Shown: positions 10,681 to 18,649 of the stretch, piece by piece | Layout of the letters: every line of letters begins with the position of its first letter | How positions within the stretch are numbered: position 1 is the stretch's first letter | NCBI RefSeq assembly: GCF_000023225.1 | Contig: NC_013173.1 | Coordinates: 312,501-376,500, forward strand | DNA: 64,000 nucleotides | Direction of reading: 5' to 3' | Origin: Desulfomicrobium baculatum DSM 4028 | Lineage (GTDB): Bacteria > Desulfobacterota > Desulfovibrionia > Desulfovibrionales > Desulfomicrobiaceae | Translations under genes and position numbers: made by a program | The notes under the pieces: model-generated | What the model saw: only the letters and a program-made list of their open reading frames with translations | Told to the model about the DNA's origin: nothing | Database searches by the model: none

Positions 10681-11199
10681 ATGGAACTACAAAAATTTTT
10701 GACCGACAACCATCACGCCATTTGTGCCCAATGGGCAGAGGCGATTATCAAGACCTACCCTGAAGAGGGTGCCAAATTTTTTTCTGGTTCGTCCAATCAG
10801 TTCGCCAATCCTGTCGGTCATACTTTTCGCAACAATGTCGAGCGGATATATAAAATATTGCTCAGCCAGGCCGATGTTGCGGAATGTTCCACCGATCTGG
10901 ACGGGATTTTACGCATCAGGGCCGTGCAAGGGTTCGCTCCTTCGGTCGCTCTGAGTTTTCTGCCTGCCCTCAAGGAGATAGTCCGGCGCCAGCTTGAAAA
11001 AGCTTACCCTGCTGAGCAACCAGATTCCATGCTGTATGATTGGAACACTCGCGTAGACAGGCTGACAATGCTTGGTTTTGACCTGTACATGAATTGCCGG
11101 GAGCTTCTTTGGAAGCAAAAAGCAAATCAGTTATATAGTAGAACTCATAAATTGCTTGAAAGGGCTAATTTATTGAAAGACGAGGAGGTAGCGGGGTAG
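10681..11199 (+). CDS. RsbRD N-terminal-domain protein upstream of dsrM
   Basis: A 172-residue soluble, mostly helical protein. The segments FLTDNHHAICAQWAEAII, VGHTFRNNVERIY and AVQGFAPSVALSFL fit the RsbRD N-terminal (four-helix, globin-like sensor) domain without any STAS or output domain. The start at 10681 is preferred over 10663 because TAAGG lies 5 bases upstream of it. It is 51 bases before dsrM and in the same direction, so it is likely the first gene of the dsrMKJOP operon and may sense or modulate the complex. Its function is not known to me. Confidence 0.75.
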   Translation: MELQKFLTDNHHAICAQWAEAIIKTYPEEGAKFFSGSSNQFANPVGHTFRNNVERIYKILLSQADVAECSTDLDGILRIRAVQGFAPSVALSFLPALKEIVRRQLEKAYPAEQPDSMLYDWNTRVDRLTMLGFDLYMNCRELLWKQKANQLYSRTHKLLERANLLKDEEVAG

Positions 11200-11250
11200 T
11201 GTCCGTTAAGTATATTTTTTGTGTTAACCCTTTAGCGAGGTAAAAGGTAC

Positions 11251-12264
11251 ATGAAAGCTCTTTACTCCCTTTTCCTGGTCTTTGCCCTCGCGGCATTAGC
11301 CCTAGTGGGCGCCGGGGCGATGGGTATGGAAAAAGCCTTTGGGCTGTACATACCCTTCCTGGCAGTCGCGGTTTTTGTGGTGGGATTCTGTATGAGAGTT
11401 GTGGATTGGGGGAGATCGGCTGTGCCGTTTTGTATCCCCACAACATGTGGTCAGCAGGAATCCCTGCCTTGGATCAAGCAGAGCACCATCGAAAATCCTT
11501 CCACCACGGGCGGCGTCGTGATGAGGATGCTCTTGGAAGTGCTCTTGTTCAGGTCGCTTTTTCGCAATACCAAGGTTGATCTGCACGAAGGTACAAAAGT
11601 TACCTACAGTTCAAGCAAATGGTTGTGGCTTGGCGCTCTGGCATTCCACTATTCGTTTTTGACCATCGTTCTGCGGCATATGCGCTTTTTCACAGAGCCG
11701 GTGCCGGGCATTATCGCCGGTATTGAAGCCATGGACAGCATGCTGCAGATCGGCGCTCCGACGCTCTATCTTACCGATATCGTGTTTGTCGCCGCTGTAA
11801 CCTATCTTTTTGTGCGACGCGTAGTGGTTCCCCAGATCCGTTACATTTCATTGGTGCAGGATTATTTTCCGCTGTTCCTGATTCTCGGAATCGCTTTTTC
11901 CGGAATTTTCATGCGGTATTTTGCCAAGGTTGACATCATCTCGGTCAAACAGCTGGCCATGGGCCTGGTGACATTTTCCTGGGTCGTGCCGGAAGGGATC
12001 GGAGTGATGTTTTACATCCACATGTTCCTTGTTTCCGTGCTTCTGGCCTATTTTCCGCTCAGCAAACTCATGCACATGGGCGGCGTGTTCCTTTCGCCCA
12101 CGCGCAACATGAACTGTGCTTCCAGAAAGTTCAGGCACATTAACCCCTGGAAGTTCGAGAATGTTCATTATCACACATACGAAGAATACGAGGATGAATT
12201 CCGTGAGAAGATGGTCGAGAAGGATCTTCCCGTGGACAAGCCTCTAGCAGAAGGAGCCGAGTAA
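11251..12264 (+). CDS. dsrM: DsrM, membrane cytochrome b subunit of the DsrMKJOP complex
   Basis: A 337-residue polytopic membrane protein of the NarI-like (respiratory nitrate reductase gamma) type. It carries b-type haems and passes electrons between menaquinone and DsrK. Hydrophobic helices lie near residues 3-24, 30-48, 125-145, 170-190, 205-225 and 250-270, with histidines in several of them (FHYSFLTIVLRHMRFF; FYIHMFLVS). A cytoplasmic tail ends in acidic residues. The AAAGGT ribosome site precedes the ATG. The last base of its stop is the first base of the dsrK start (TAATG). Confidence 0.95.
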   Translation: MKALYSLFLVFALAALALVGAGAMGMEKAFGLYIPFLAVAVFVVGFCMRVVDWGRSAVPFCIPTTCGQQESLPWIKQSTIENPSTTGGVVMRMLLEVLLFRSLFRNTKVDLHEGTKVTYSSSKWLWLGALAFHYSFLTIVLRHMRFFTEPVPGIIAGIEAMDSMLQIGAPTLYLTDIVFVAAVTYLFVRRVVVPQIRYISLVQDYFPLFLILGIAFSGIFMRYFAKVDIISVKQLAMGLVTFSWVVPEGIGVMFYIHMFLVSVLLAYFPLSKLMHMGGVFLSPTRNMNCASRKFRHINPWKFENVHYHTYEEYEDEFREKMVEKDLPVDKPLAEGAE

Positions 12265-13895
12265 TGTCTGATCTGCCACGCCCTGAAGCGCTTTTTGCGA
12301 ATATCGATTACACGCCGCCCAAGGCGGATTGGATGGACGTGCCGGTGGAGATCAAACCCGGCCGGTACTGTTACGCAGCCAACCCCGACAGCGTGAATTA
12401 CGTGGGCCTGCCGCATGCCCGGAAGTGGAATCCTCTCGACGACGATTGGAAGCTTCCGGAGAACTGGCAGGAAATCATCTTCAACGGTCTGCGCGAACGT
12501 CTGCAGAAGTTCCGCTCGTTCAAGATCTTCATGGACATCTGCGTGCGTTGCGGCGCTTGCGCGGATAAATGTCATTTCTTCATCGGCTCCGGTGATCCGA
12601 AGAACATGCCGGTGCTGCGCGCCGAATTGCTGCGTTCCGTCTACCGCGGGGAATTTACGACCTTCGGCAAGATTCTTGGACGTTTTGCAGGCGGACGCAA
12701 GCTGACTCCGGAAGTCCTGAAGGAGTGGTGGTATTATTTCTTTCAGTGTTCCGAATGCCGCCGCTGCTCTGTCTTCTGTCCCTACGGCATAGACACCGCC
12801 GAGGTGACCATCATCGGCCGTGAACTGCTGAACCTGCTCGGCCTCAACATCGACTGGATCGCGACCCCGGTGGCCAATTGTTATCGCACAGGCAACCACC
12901 TTGGCATCCAGCCGCACGCCTTCTTCGATATGATCGACTTTTTCTGCGACGACATCGAAGACATAACCGGCATCCGCCCAGAGCCTTCCTTCAACAAGAA
13001 AGGCGCCGACATTCTCTTCATCACGCCTTCCGGAGACGTTTTCGCCGATCCGGGTACCTATACCTGCATGGGCTACCTCATGCTGTTCGAGTACCTGAAG
13101 CGCGAATACGGTTTGGACGTGACCTGGTCGACATATGCCTCCGAGGGAGGAAACTTCGGTTTCTTCACTTCGCATGAGACCATGAAACGTCTCAACTCCA
13201 AGATGTACATGGAAGCCGACCGCTTGGGCGTGAAGTGGATTCTCGGCGGTGAATGCGGCCATATGTGGCGCGTCATCCATCAGTACATGGACACCCTGAA
13301 CGGGCCTGATTTCCAGCATTCGCGCATGGAAGTCCCGTCCAACCCGATTACCGGAACGGTGTTCAAGAACGCGGCCAGCACCAAGATGGTCCACATCGCC
13401 GAATTCACGGCGGACCTGATCAAGCACGGCAAGCTCAATCTGAACAAGAAACGCAATGCCAACATCCACCTGACCTGGCACGACTCCTGTAATCCTGCCC
13501 GCGGGATGGGTCTTCTCGATGAGCCCCGTTTCGTGGCCAAGAGCGTCGTCGAGAAATTCACCGAAATGCCCGAAGGCACCACTCGCGAGCAGACTTTCTG
13601 CTGCGGTGGCGGCGCTGGTCTTAACGCCGGTGAGAATGACGAGCTGCGCATGATGGGCGGTCTGCCCCGCGCCAATGCCGTTAAATATGTTCATGAAAAA
13701 TACGGCGTGAATATGCTCGGTTGTGTCTGCGCCATCGACCGGGCAGTGCTCCCCAATTCCATGAAATACTGGGTGCCGGAAGTCGACGTTTGTGGCTTGC
13801 ATGAACTTGTTGCCAATGCCTTGGTCTTTCCTGGTGAAAAAGAACGCGAAACCGATCTGCGTGGTGAAGACCTGCCCGGGCTGGAGGATGAATAA
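12264..13895 (+). CDS. dsrK: DsrK, HdrD-like iron-sulfur catalytic subunit
   Basis: A 543-residue cytoplasmic subunit thought to pass electrons to the DsrC trisulfide or heterodisulfide. Two ferredoxin-type [4Fe-4S] motifs are seen: CVRCGACADKC (about residue 93) and CSECRRCSVFCPYG (about 165). The C-terminal half has the cysteine-rich CCG-type motif of heterodisulfide reductase HdrD: HDSCNPARG, FCCGGGAGL and GCVCAIDRA. It is coupled to dsrM upstream and dsrJ downstream by one-base TAATG overlaps. Confidence 0.96.
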   Translation: MSDLPRPEALFANIDYTPPKADWMDVPVEIKPGRYCYAANPDSVNYVGLPHARKWNPLDDDWKLPENWQEIIFNGLRERLQKFRSFKIFMDICVRCGACADKCHFFIGSGDPKNMPVLRAELLRSVYRGEFTTFGKILGRFAGGRKLTPEVLKEWWYYFFQCSECRRCSVFCPYGIDTAEVTIIGRELLNLLGLNIDWIATPVANCYRTGNHLGIQPHAFFDMIDFFCDDIEDITGIRPEPSFNKKGADILFITPSGDVFADPGTYTCMGYLMLFEYLKREYGLDVTWSTYASEGGNFGFFTSHETMKRLNSKMYMEADRLGVKWILGGECGHMWRVIHQYMDTLNGPDFQHSRMEVPSNPITGTVFKNAASTKMVHIAEFTADLIKHGKLNLNKKRNANIHLTWHDSCNPARGMGLLDEPRFVAKSVVEKFTEMPEGTTREQTFCCGGGAGLNAGENDELRMMGGLPRANAVKYVHEKYGVNMLGCVCAIDRAVLPNSMKYWVPEVDVCGLHELVANALVFPGEKERETDLRGEDLPGLEDE

Positions 13896-14281
13896 TGTAC
13901 GACAAGAATAAAATTCTGATCGGTCTTGCCGTGTTCGTGGTCTTCATGACCTATCCTTTTTGGAACAACATCGGCAGCGCCGCTTATCAAAGACCCGAAT
14001 TGGAAAAGCCCAAGAACGCCAAGGACTGTGTCGAAAGCGTCGAATTCATGCGCGCCGAGCACATGGCCATGCTCAACGACTGGCGAGACGAAGTCGTCCG
14101 CGGTAGTGAGCATGAGTATCATTCCACGGCCAACCATCAGGTTTTTCAGAAGAGCCTGAGCAAGACGTGTATGAAGTGTCATGAGAACAAGGATAAGTTC
14201 TGCGACAAATGCCATGCGACCGTTTCCGTGAACCCCTACTGCTGGGATTGTCATGTTGATCCGAAGGGGGAGAACAAATGA
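13895..14281 (+). CDS. dsrJ: DsrJ, periplasmic triheme cytochrome c
   Basis: A 128-residue protein with one uncleaved N-terminal membrane helix (residues 7-24) and three CxxCH haem-binding motifs: CMKCH (92-96), CDKCH (103-107) and CWDCH (116-120). C45 in NAKDCVES could be the unusual His/Cys axial ligand described for DsrJ (inference). The helix and haems place it in the periplasm as an electron input of the complex. It overlaps dsrK by 1 base and dsrO by 4. Confidence 0.95.
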   Translation: MYDKNKILIGLAVFVVFMTYPFWNNIGSAAYQRPELEKPKNAKDCVESVEFMRAEHMAMLNDWRDEVVRGSEHEYHSTANHQVFQKSLSKTCMKCHENKDKFCDKCHATVSVNPYCWDCHVDPKGENK

Positions 14282-15072
14282 AAACTTTGCGTAGAGATTT
14301 TTTGAAGATCGCTGCGGTGGCGGCTTTGGGTTGGGGCGTTCGCCCCGCCTCCGAGTTGCTGGCTGCCGGAGGAGGGACGGCGAGAGAAGGATTGCTTTTC
14401 GCGTCCCGGCATTCTGTTCACTCCGGGCCCAATGCTCTTAAGGCCTCCCGGTGGGCCATGGTCATCGACACCGCCAAGTTGACTGAAGAGATTGTGGCGG
14501 ATGTGACAAAGATTTGTCACACCACACATAACGTTCCGAATATTCCCGGTAATCAGAATATTAAGTGGATCTGGGAAACATCGATGGAACATCTCTTTCT
14601 GGACAACCATCACGAATATCAGCCTGAGGCCGGAGCCAAGTCGGCCCTGGCTTTGTGCAACCATTGCGACAACCCCCCCTGTGTGCGGGTCTGCCCGACC
14701 AAGGCCACATTCCAGCGTGAAGACGGCATCGTCATGATGGATTTTCACCGCTGTATCGGCTGTCGTTACTGCATGGCCGGATGTCCCTACGGTTCGAGAA
14801 GCTTCAACTTCAAGGACCCGCGTCCGTTCATTGAAAAGGTTGATCTTGATTACCCCACCCGTACCAAGGGCGTGGTCGAGAAGTGTGAATTCTGTGCCGA
14901 GCGCCTGGCTGAAGGGAAAATGCCTTCGTGCGTTGAAGTCTCCGCAGGGGCCATTACTTTCGGGGATTTGGAAGACCCTGAATCCGATGTGCGCAAGTTG
15001 CTTGCTGAGCGCTTTTCCATCAGGCGCAGCCCGTACCTTGGAACCAAACCTTGTGTTTACTATCTCGTGTAA
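14278..15072 (+). CDS. dsrO: DsrO, periplasmic ferredoxin-like subunit (Tat-exported)
   Basis: A 264-residue iron-sulfur protein. The N-terminus has a twin-arginine signal (LRRDFLK, residues 4-10, followed by a hydrophobic stretch), so it is exported folded. Cysteine motifs typical of the PsrB/DmsB family are visible: CNHCDNPPCVRVCP, CIGCRYCMAGCPYG and CEFCAERLAEGKMPSCV. It should bridge DsrJ haems and the membrane subunit DsrP. The ATG overlaps the dsrJ stop, and dsrP follows after 10 bases. Confidence 0.96.
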   Translation: MKTLRRDFLKIAAVAALGWGVRPASELLAAGGGTAREGLLFASRHSVHSGPNALKASRWAMVIDTAKLTEEIVADVTKICHTTHNVPNIPGNQNIKWIWETSMEHLFLDNHHEYQPEAGAKSALALCNHCDNPPCVRVCPTKATFQREDGIVMMDFHRCIGCRYCMAGCPYGSRSFNFKDPRPFIEKVDLDYPTRTKGVVEKCEFCAERLAEGKMPSCVEVSAGAITFGDLEDPESDVRKLLAERFSIRRSPYLGTKPCVYYLV

Positions 15073-15082
15073 GGGGTGAGTC

Positions 15083-16237
15083 ATGCTTGAAAAAGCCATA
15101 AATGGATCAAAAATTTATTGGGGTTGGATCGCCTTTTTGCTCCTGCTGATGAGCATCGGCGCGGCGTGTTACTGGCAACAGCTCTCACACGGTCTGACGA
15201 TCACGGGTATGAGCCGTGATGTTTCCTGGGGATTCTACATTGCGCAGTTCACCTTTCTGGTTGGCGTCGCTGCATCGGCCGTCATGCTGGTTATCCCGAA
15301 ATACCTTCATAACTACCAGAAGTTCGGCAAGATTCTTATTCTCGGTGAATTTAACGCCGTGGCCATGGTTATTTTGTGCCTGCTCTTCATCGTCGCCGAC
15401 TTGGGCTCGCCGCAGCGTTTGATGAACGTTCTCCTTCATCCCACGCCCAACTCTGTGCTGTTTTGGGATATGGTGGTTTTGAACGGTTATCTGCTGATCA
15501 ACATCCTTGTCGGTTGGGTCACGCTGGAAGCCGAGCGCAAGCAGGTTGCTCCTCCCAAGTGGATCAAGTTCTTTATTTACCTGTCCATTCCGTGGGCTGT
15601 GTCCATTCATACGGTCACCGCTTTTCTTTACTGCGGCCTGCCTGGTCGCGGTTACTGGCTGACCGCAGTCCTTGCCGCCCGCTTTCTGGCTTCAGCCTTT
15701 GCCGCGGGTCCTGCGTTCCTGATCCTGGTGACCTATATCGCCAAGATCTTTACCGGATTTGATCCTGGCAAGGGTGTATTGGCCACGCTTGGAAAGACGG
15801 TAGTCTACGCCATGTGCATTAACCTCTTTTTGCTGCTGTGCGAAGTGTTCACGGTTTTCTACAGCCAGATCCCCTCACATATGGCTCACCTTCAGTACCT
15901 GTTCGTTGGCTACCACGGACACGGAGTGCTGGTGCCCTGGATGTGGTCGGCCATGATCATGGCCGTTGTCGGCATTCTTATCCTGATTGTTCCCAAGAAC
16001 AGAGAGCAGGACAACCTCCTGATCATCGGCTGTCTGCTCATTTTCATAGGTGCCTGGATCGACAAGGGCCTCGGGATGATCGGTGGCGGATTTGTACCAA
16101 ACCCGCTGCATGAGATCACGGAATATGTGCCCACCCAGCTTGAGCTTGGCGTGTCTCTGGGGATTTACGCCACGGGCTTCCTGGTTTTGACCATTCTCTA
16201 CAAGGTCGCAATCGGCGTGAAGCAGGAAATTGAATAA
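15083..16237 (+). CDS. dsrP: DsrP, NrfD-family integral membrane subunit
   Basis: A 384-residue protein with about ten hydrophobic helices. It resembles the NrfD/PsrC family (WGFYIAQFTFLVGVAASAVM; LLHPTPNSVLFWDM; DKGLGMIGGGFVPNP), which exchanges electrons with quinones and may conserve energy. It is the last gene of the dsrMKJOP set and is followed immediately by a strong terminator. Confidence 0.95.
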   Translation: MLEKAINGSKIYWGWIAFLLLLMSIGAACYWQQLSHGLTITGMSRDVSWGFYIAQFTFLVGVAASAVMLVIPKYLHNYQKFGKILILGEFNAVAMVILCLLFIVADLGSPQRLMNVLLHPTPNSVLFWDMVVLNGYLLINILVGWVTLEAERKQVAPPKWIKFFIYLSIPWAVSIHTVTAFLYCGLPGRGYWLTAVLAARFLASAFAAGPAFLILVTYIAKIFTGFDPGKGVLATLGKTVVYAMCINLFLLLCEVFTVFYSQIPSHMAHLQYLFVGYHGHGVLVPWMWSAMIMAVVGILILIVPKNREQDNLLIIGCLLIFIGAWIDKGLGMIGGGFVPNPLHEITEYVPTQLELGVSLGIYATGFLVLTILYKVAIGVKQEIE

Positions 16238-16246
16238 CACGTACAA

Positions 16247-16279
16247 ATGCGGGCGTATTTTGGACGCCCGCATTTTTTT
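16247..16279 (+). terminator. Intrinsic terminator of the dsrMKJOP operon
   Basis: A ten-base perfect stem (ATGCGGGCGT at 16247-16256 with ACGCCCGCAT at 16264-16273) with a 7-base loop runs into seven T. Confidence 0.92.
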
Positions 16280-16414
16280 ACTACCTGAAATTAAAGGGTT
16301 AATTTCCGTTATCGCTAGGCTCGCTATTTAGGTTTACAGCCTTTTTGAAGGTGTGTAAGGGTCCCTTATTCAACCCGCATAAGCGGGAATTAAAAAGAAT
16401 TTTGGAGGTTGATC

Positions 16415-16603
16415 ATGGGTTATTCGGTTATCGTCGACAGCGACAAATGCATCGGTTGTGGCGAGTGTGTGGATGTTTGCCCCGTTGAAGTGTATGAGCT
16501 TCAGAATGGCAAGGCCGTCCCTGTGAACGAAGAGGAATGTCTGGGTTGTGAATCCTGCATCGAAGTTTGTGAGCAGAACGCCATCACCATCGAAGAAAAC
16601 TAG
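16415..16603 (+). CDS. Small 2[4Fe-4S] ferredoxin
   Basis: A 62-residue clostridial-type ferredoxin with two cluster motifs: CIGCGECVDVCP and CLGCESCIEVCE. In the second the proline after the last Cys is replaced by Glu. The ATG at 16415 follows TTTGGAGG by 7 bases; a TTG two codons upstream is less likely. It sits alone between the dsrMKJOP terminator and the next operon, and is a plausible soluble electron carrier for sulfite reduction, though no sequence evidence ties it to DsrAB. Confidence 0.93.
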   Translation: MGYSVIVDSDKCIGCGECVDVCPVEVYELQNGKAVPVNEEECLGCESCIEVCEQNAITIEEN

Positions 16604-16770
16604 GTCTTTTTCTATGGCAGGCCCTGCCGGGGCCTGCCAGTTACCTCCGGCAATTTCAAATTTCGAGCTTCGAGCTGTACCAAGCCTGAAGTTTTGTATC
16701 CTAAGTCCCATTTTTCCATTTAATCGCCATTTCTGCGGGATTGTACGTATCCCGGCGAGGGAATTTCTCC

Positions 16771-17472
16771 ATGAATCTGGATTTATCGCAATTTTTCACG
16801 GAATATGAATCGCTTGTGGCTCAGGTCGATGCCGTCTTTCACAAGGTTTCGGGCAATTTTGTCTCCGAAGTCCGTTGCAAAGAAGGATGTAGCGACTGCT
16901 GCCACGCTCTTTTCGATGTGACCCTTATCGAGGCGATGTATCTCAATTCCAAATTTTCCGAACTCGACGAAATCCGCAGGAATGAAATTTTAATCGAAGC
17001 CGACAAGGCCGACCGGAAGGCGTATCTTCTCAAGAAAAAGGTTTCAAAAGAAGCCAGTGAAGTTGATCATTCCGAAATTTTGCTGCGCACAGCCAAAGAG
17101 CGACTCCGTTGTCCGTTGCTTGATTCTGCAGACAAATGCGCGCTTTACGCGTATCGTCCCATCACGTGTCGCATCTACGGCATTCCTTTGGATATTGGCG
17201 GCAAATCCCATACGTGCGGCCTGTCGGGTTTCGTGACTGGCCATCCCTATCCTGCGGTCAAACTTGAGCGTATTCAGGATATGCTTCTGTCGCTCAGCAA
17301 TCGGGTGCTGGATGCCGTCGGCTCAAAGTATGCCGATTTCCGATTGATGCACGTGCCTGTTTCCACGGCGCTCATGACGGTGTATTCTGATGAATTTTTC
17401 GGTAGCGCCGGCTCCCTGGGTGACGCACCCGCTGAAGCCGGGGCTGCCGAGTCCGGAGGCGAAGATGCATAG
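16771..17472 (+). CDS. YkgJ-family cysteine-cluster protein in the dsr locus
   Basis: A 233-residue soluble protein. The YkgJ (CxxxCxxCC) metal-binding signature appears near residue 34 as CKEGCSDCC. The partner cysteines typical of the family are in RLRCPLLD, KCALYAYRPITCRIYG and HTCG. Family members are presumed zinc or iron chelators of unknown role. The ATG at 16771 has GAGG upstream; a TTG ten codons earlier is not needed. Its 3' end overlaps the next gene by 8 bases. Another, more distant YkgJ protein is at 23461-24087. Confidence 0.85.
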   Translation: MNLDLSQFFTEYESLVAQVDAVFHKVSGNFVSEVRCKEGCSDCCHALFDVTLIEAMYLNSKFSELDEIRRNEILIEADKADRKAYLLKKKVSKEASEVDHSEILLRTAKERLRCPLLDSADKCALYAYRPITCRIYGIPLDIGGKSHTCGLSGFVTGHPYPAVKLERIQDMLLSLSNRVLDAVGSKYADFRLMHVPVSTALMTVYSDEFFGSAGSLGDAPAEAGAAESGGEDA

Positions 17473-17836
17473 GCCCATGAAAATGACCGATGAGCACGAA
17501 GCGCAGAAAAAGGCCATCTATGAGAAGATGGCTCCCAGGAGACGCAAGTTTGTGGATCGGATTGGATACGATCGGTGGAACCCTTTTGCCGAACCGAAAG
17601 AGCCAATCGAATGGCGAACCGACGGTACAAAACGTACGACTCAGCAGCTTGTGCGTGAGTACTTGCAGAATCATGCCCCAGAAAAGTACAGCAATGCTTA
17701 CGGGCAGGGCGTCCTTGAAATGTGTCTTGGCATGGTAAACGGTGACGAGCGATATATAGGGATGTATGAATTTTCCAGATGGTATGCTGCAGAACTTGAG
17801 AAGCATAATATCGATATTAACGACTATATGCCATAG
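17465..17836 (+). CDS. Unknown protein of the dsr locus
   Basis: I do not recognise this 123-residue protein. It is highly charged and soluble, with a basic N-terminal third (KMAPRRRKFVDRIGYDRW), a proline/glutamate stretch (NPFAEPKEPIEW) and a helical C-terminus. There are no membrane segments and only one cysteine. The ATG at 17465 is inside the end of the YkgJ gene and 5 bases after a GGAGG, which implies translational coupling. A TPR gene follows after 10 bases. A dsr-related accessory role is suggested by position only. Confidence 0.75.
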   Translation: MHRPMKMTDEHEAQKKAIYEKMAPRRRKFVDRIGYDRWNPFAEPKEPIEWRTDGTKRTTQQLVREYLQNHAPEKYSNAYGQGVLEMCLGMVNGDERYIGMYEFSRWYAAELEKHNIDINDYMP

Positions 17837-17846
17837 GTAGGTATTT

Positions 17847-18470
17847 ATGAAAAATAGAGCTGATTATGGACCTAAAAGTGTCGATGCATTAAAAGCTGCT
17901 TTGCAAGATAATCCAGATTCTGCGGCGCTTTTGTATAATCTAGGTGTTTCTTTGGTCGCTGATCGCAACCTGGCAGAAGCAAAAAAAGCATTTGAAGAGG
18001 TAGTGGCGCTGGAGCCGAACATTGCAGAAGCGTATGTTCAGCTTGGTGGCTTGGCGATGCATGAAGGGAATCTCGACGAATGTCTCAAGATGAACCAAAA
18101 GGCTGCTGATGTACGGCCGCGTTTTGCTGTTCCGTGGGGCAATATCGGGTTTGTACACATGCAGCAGCAAAATCCAGACAAGGCCGTCAAGGCGCTCAAG
18201 AAAGCTTTGAGCTTCGATCCGCAATTCATTCAGGCACACACTACGCTTGGCAGTGCTTACCTTGCGCTCGGAGATCCGGATGGATGCATTATGCAGTGTT
18301 CAAAAGCGCTCGAAATTGAACCGATGTTTGGTCCTGCATACAACAATATCGGCCTTGCCTATCTTGAGAAGGGCGAGCCCAAGAAAGCGATCATGTATTT
18401 CGACAAGGCTGCAGAGACCGGTTTTGAAGTGGAAGCTCAGGTCCTTGAAGAAATCAAGCAGTACCGTTAA
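17847..18470 (+). CDS. Tetratricopeptide-repeat protein upstream of dsrAB
   Basis: A 207-residue protein built almost wholly of about five TPR units. The pattern LYNLGVSL...A...F, AYVQLGGLAMHEGNLDE, PWGNIGFVHMQQQNPDKAV, AHTTLGSAYLALGDPDG and AYNNIGLAYLEKGEPKKAI recurs every 34 residues. There is no signal peptide, so it is cytoplasmic. TPR proteins act as protein-binding scaffolds. It is the last of a tight three-gene cluster and ends 179 bases before dsrA. Confidence 0.88.
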   Translation: MKNRADYGPKSVDALKAALQDNPDSAALLYNLGVSLVADRNLAEAKKAFEEVVALEPNIAEAYVQLGGLAMHEGNLDECLKMNQKAADVRPRFAVPWGNIGFVHMQQQNPDKAVKALKKALSFDPQFIQAHTTLGSAYLALGDPDGCIMQCSKALEIEPMFGPAYNNIGLAYLEKGEPKKAIMYFDKAAETGFEVEAQVLEEIKQYR

Positions 18471-18503
18471 GCTAGGCACTGACTGTGTTGAGCGAAATTC
18501 CGG

Positions 18504-18533
18504 TTGACAAATCTTCGGCATTGTACGAAGATT
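18504..18533 (+). promoter_or_regulatory. Candidate promoter/operator ahead of dsrABDN
   Basis: A TTGACA box at 18504-18509 is followed directly by a perfect inverted repeat, AATCTTCG (18510-18517), 8 bases, CGAAGATT (18526-18533). No T-run follows, so it does not look like a terminator. The dyad would sit between -35 and -10, a common repressor position. No good -10 box is seen 17 bases downstream, so the promoter part is weaker than the dyad. Confidence 0.5.
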
Positions 18534-18649
18534 CACGAGCATTAATTTTTCAGAACTTGCTGAAATTGTTAAGAGGTTGAGGGTCGCGCAGTAGTTCAAT
18601 ACCAGCGCGATGACTGTGCACGGTCTAATCTTTTTAAGGAGGATGTGTA

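Noticed and set aside
12171-13802. 543-codon frame antisense to dsrK
   Set aside because: A result of codon bias in the GC-rich dsrK gene; the sense product has complete Fe-S motifs.
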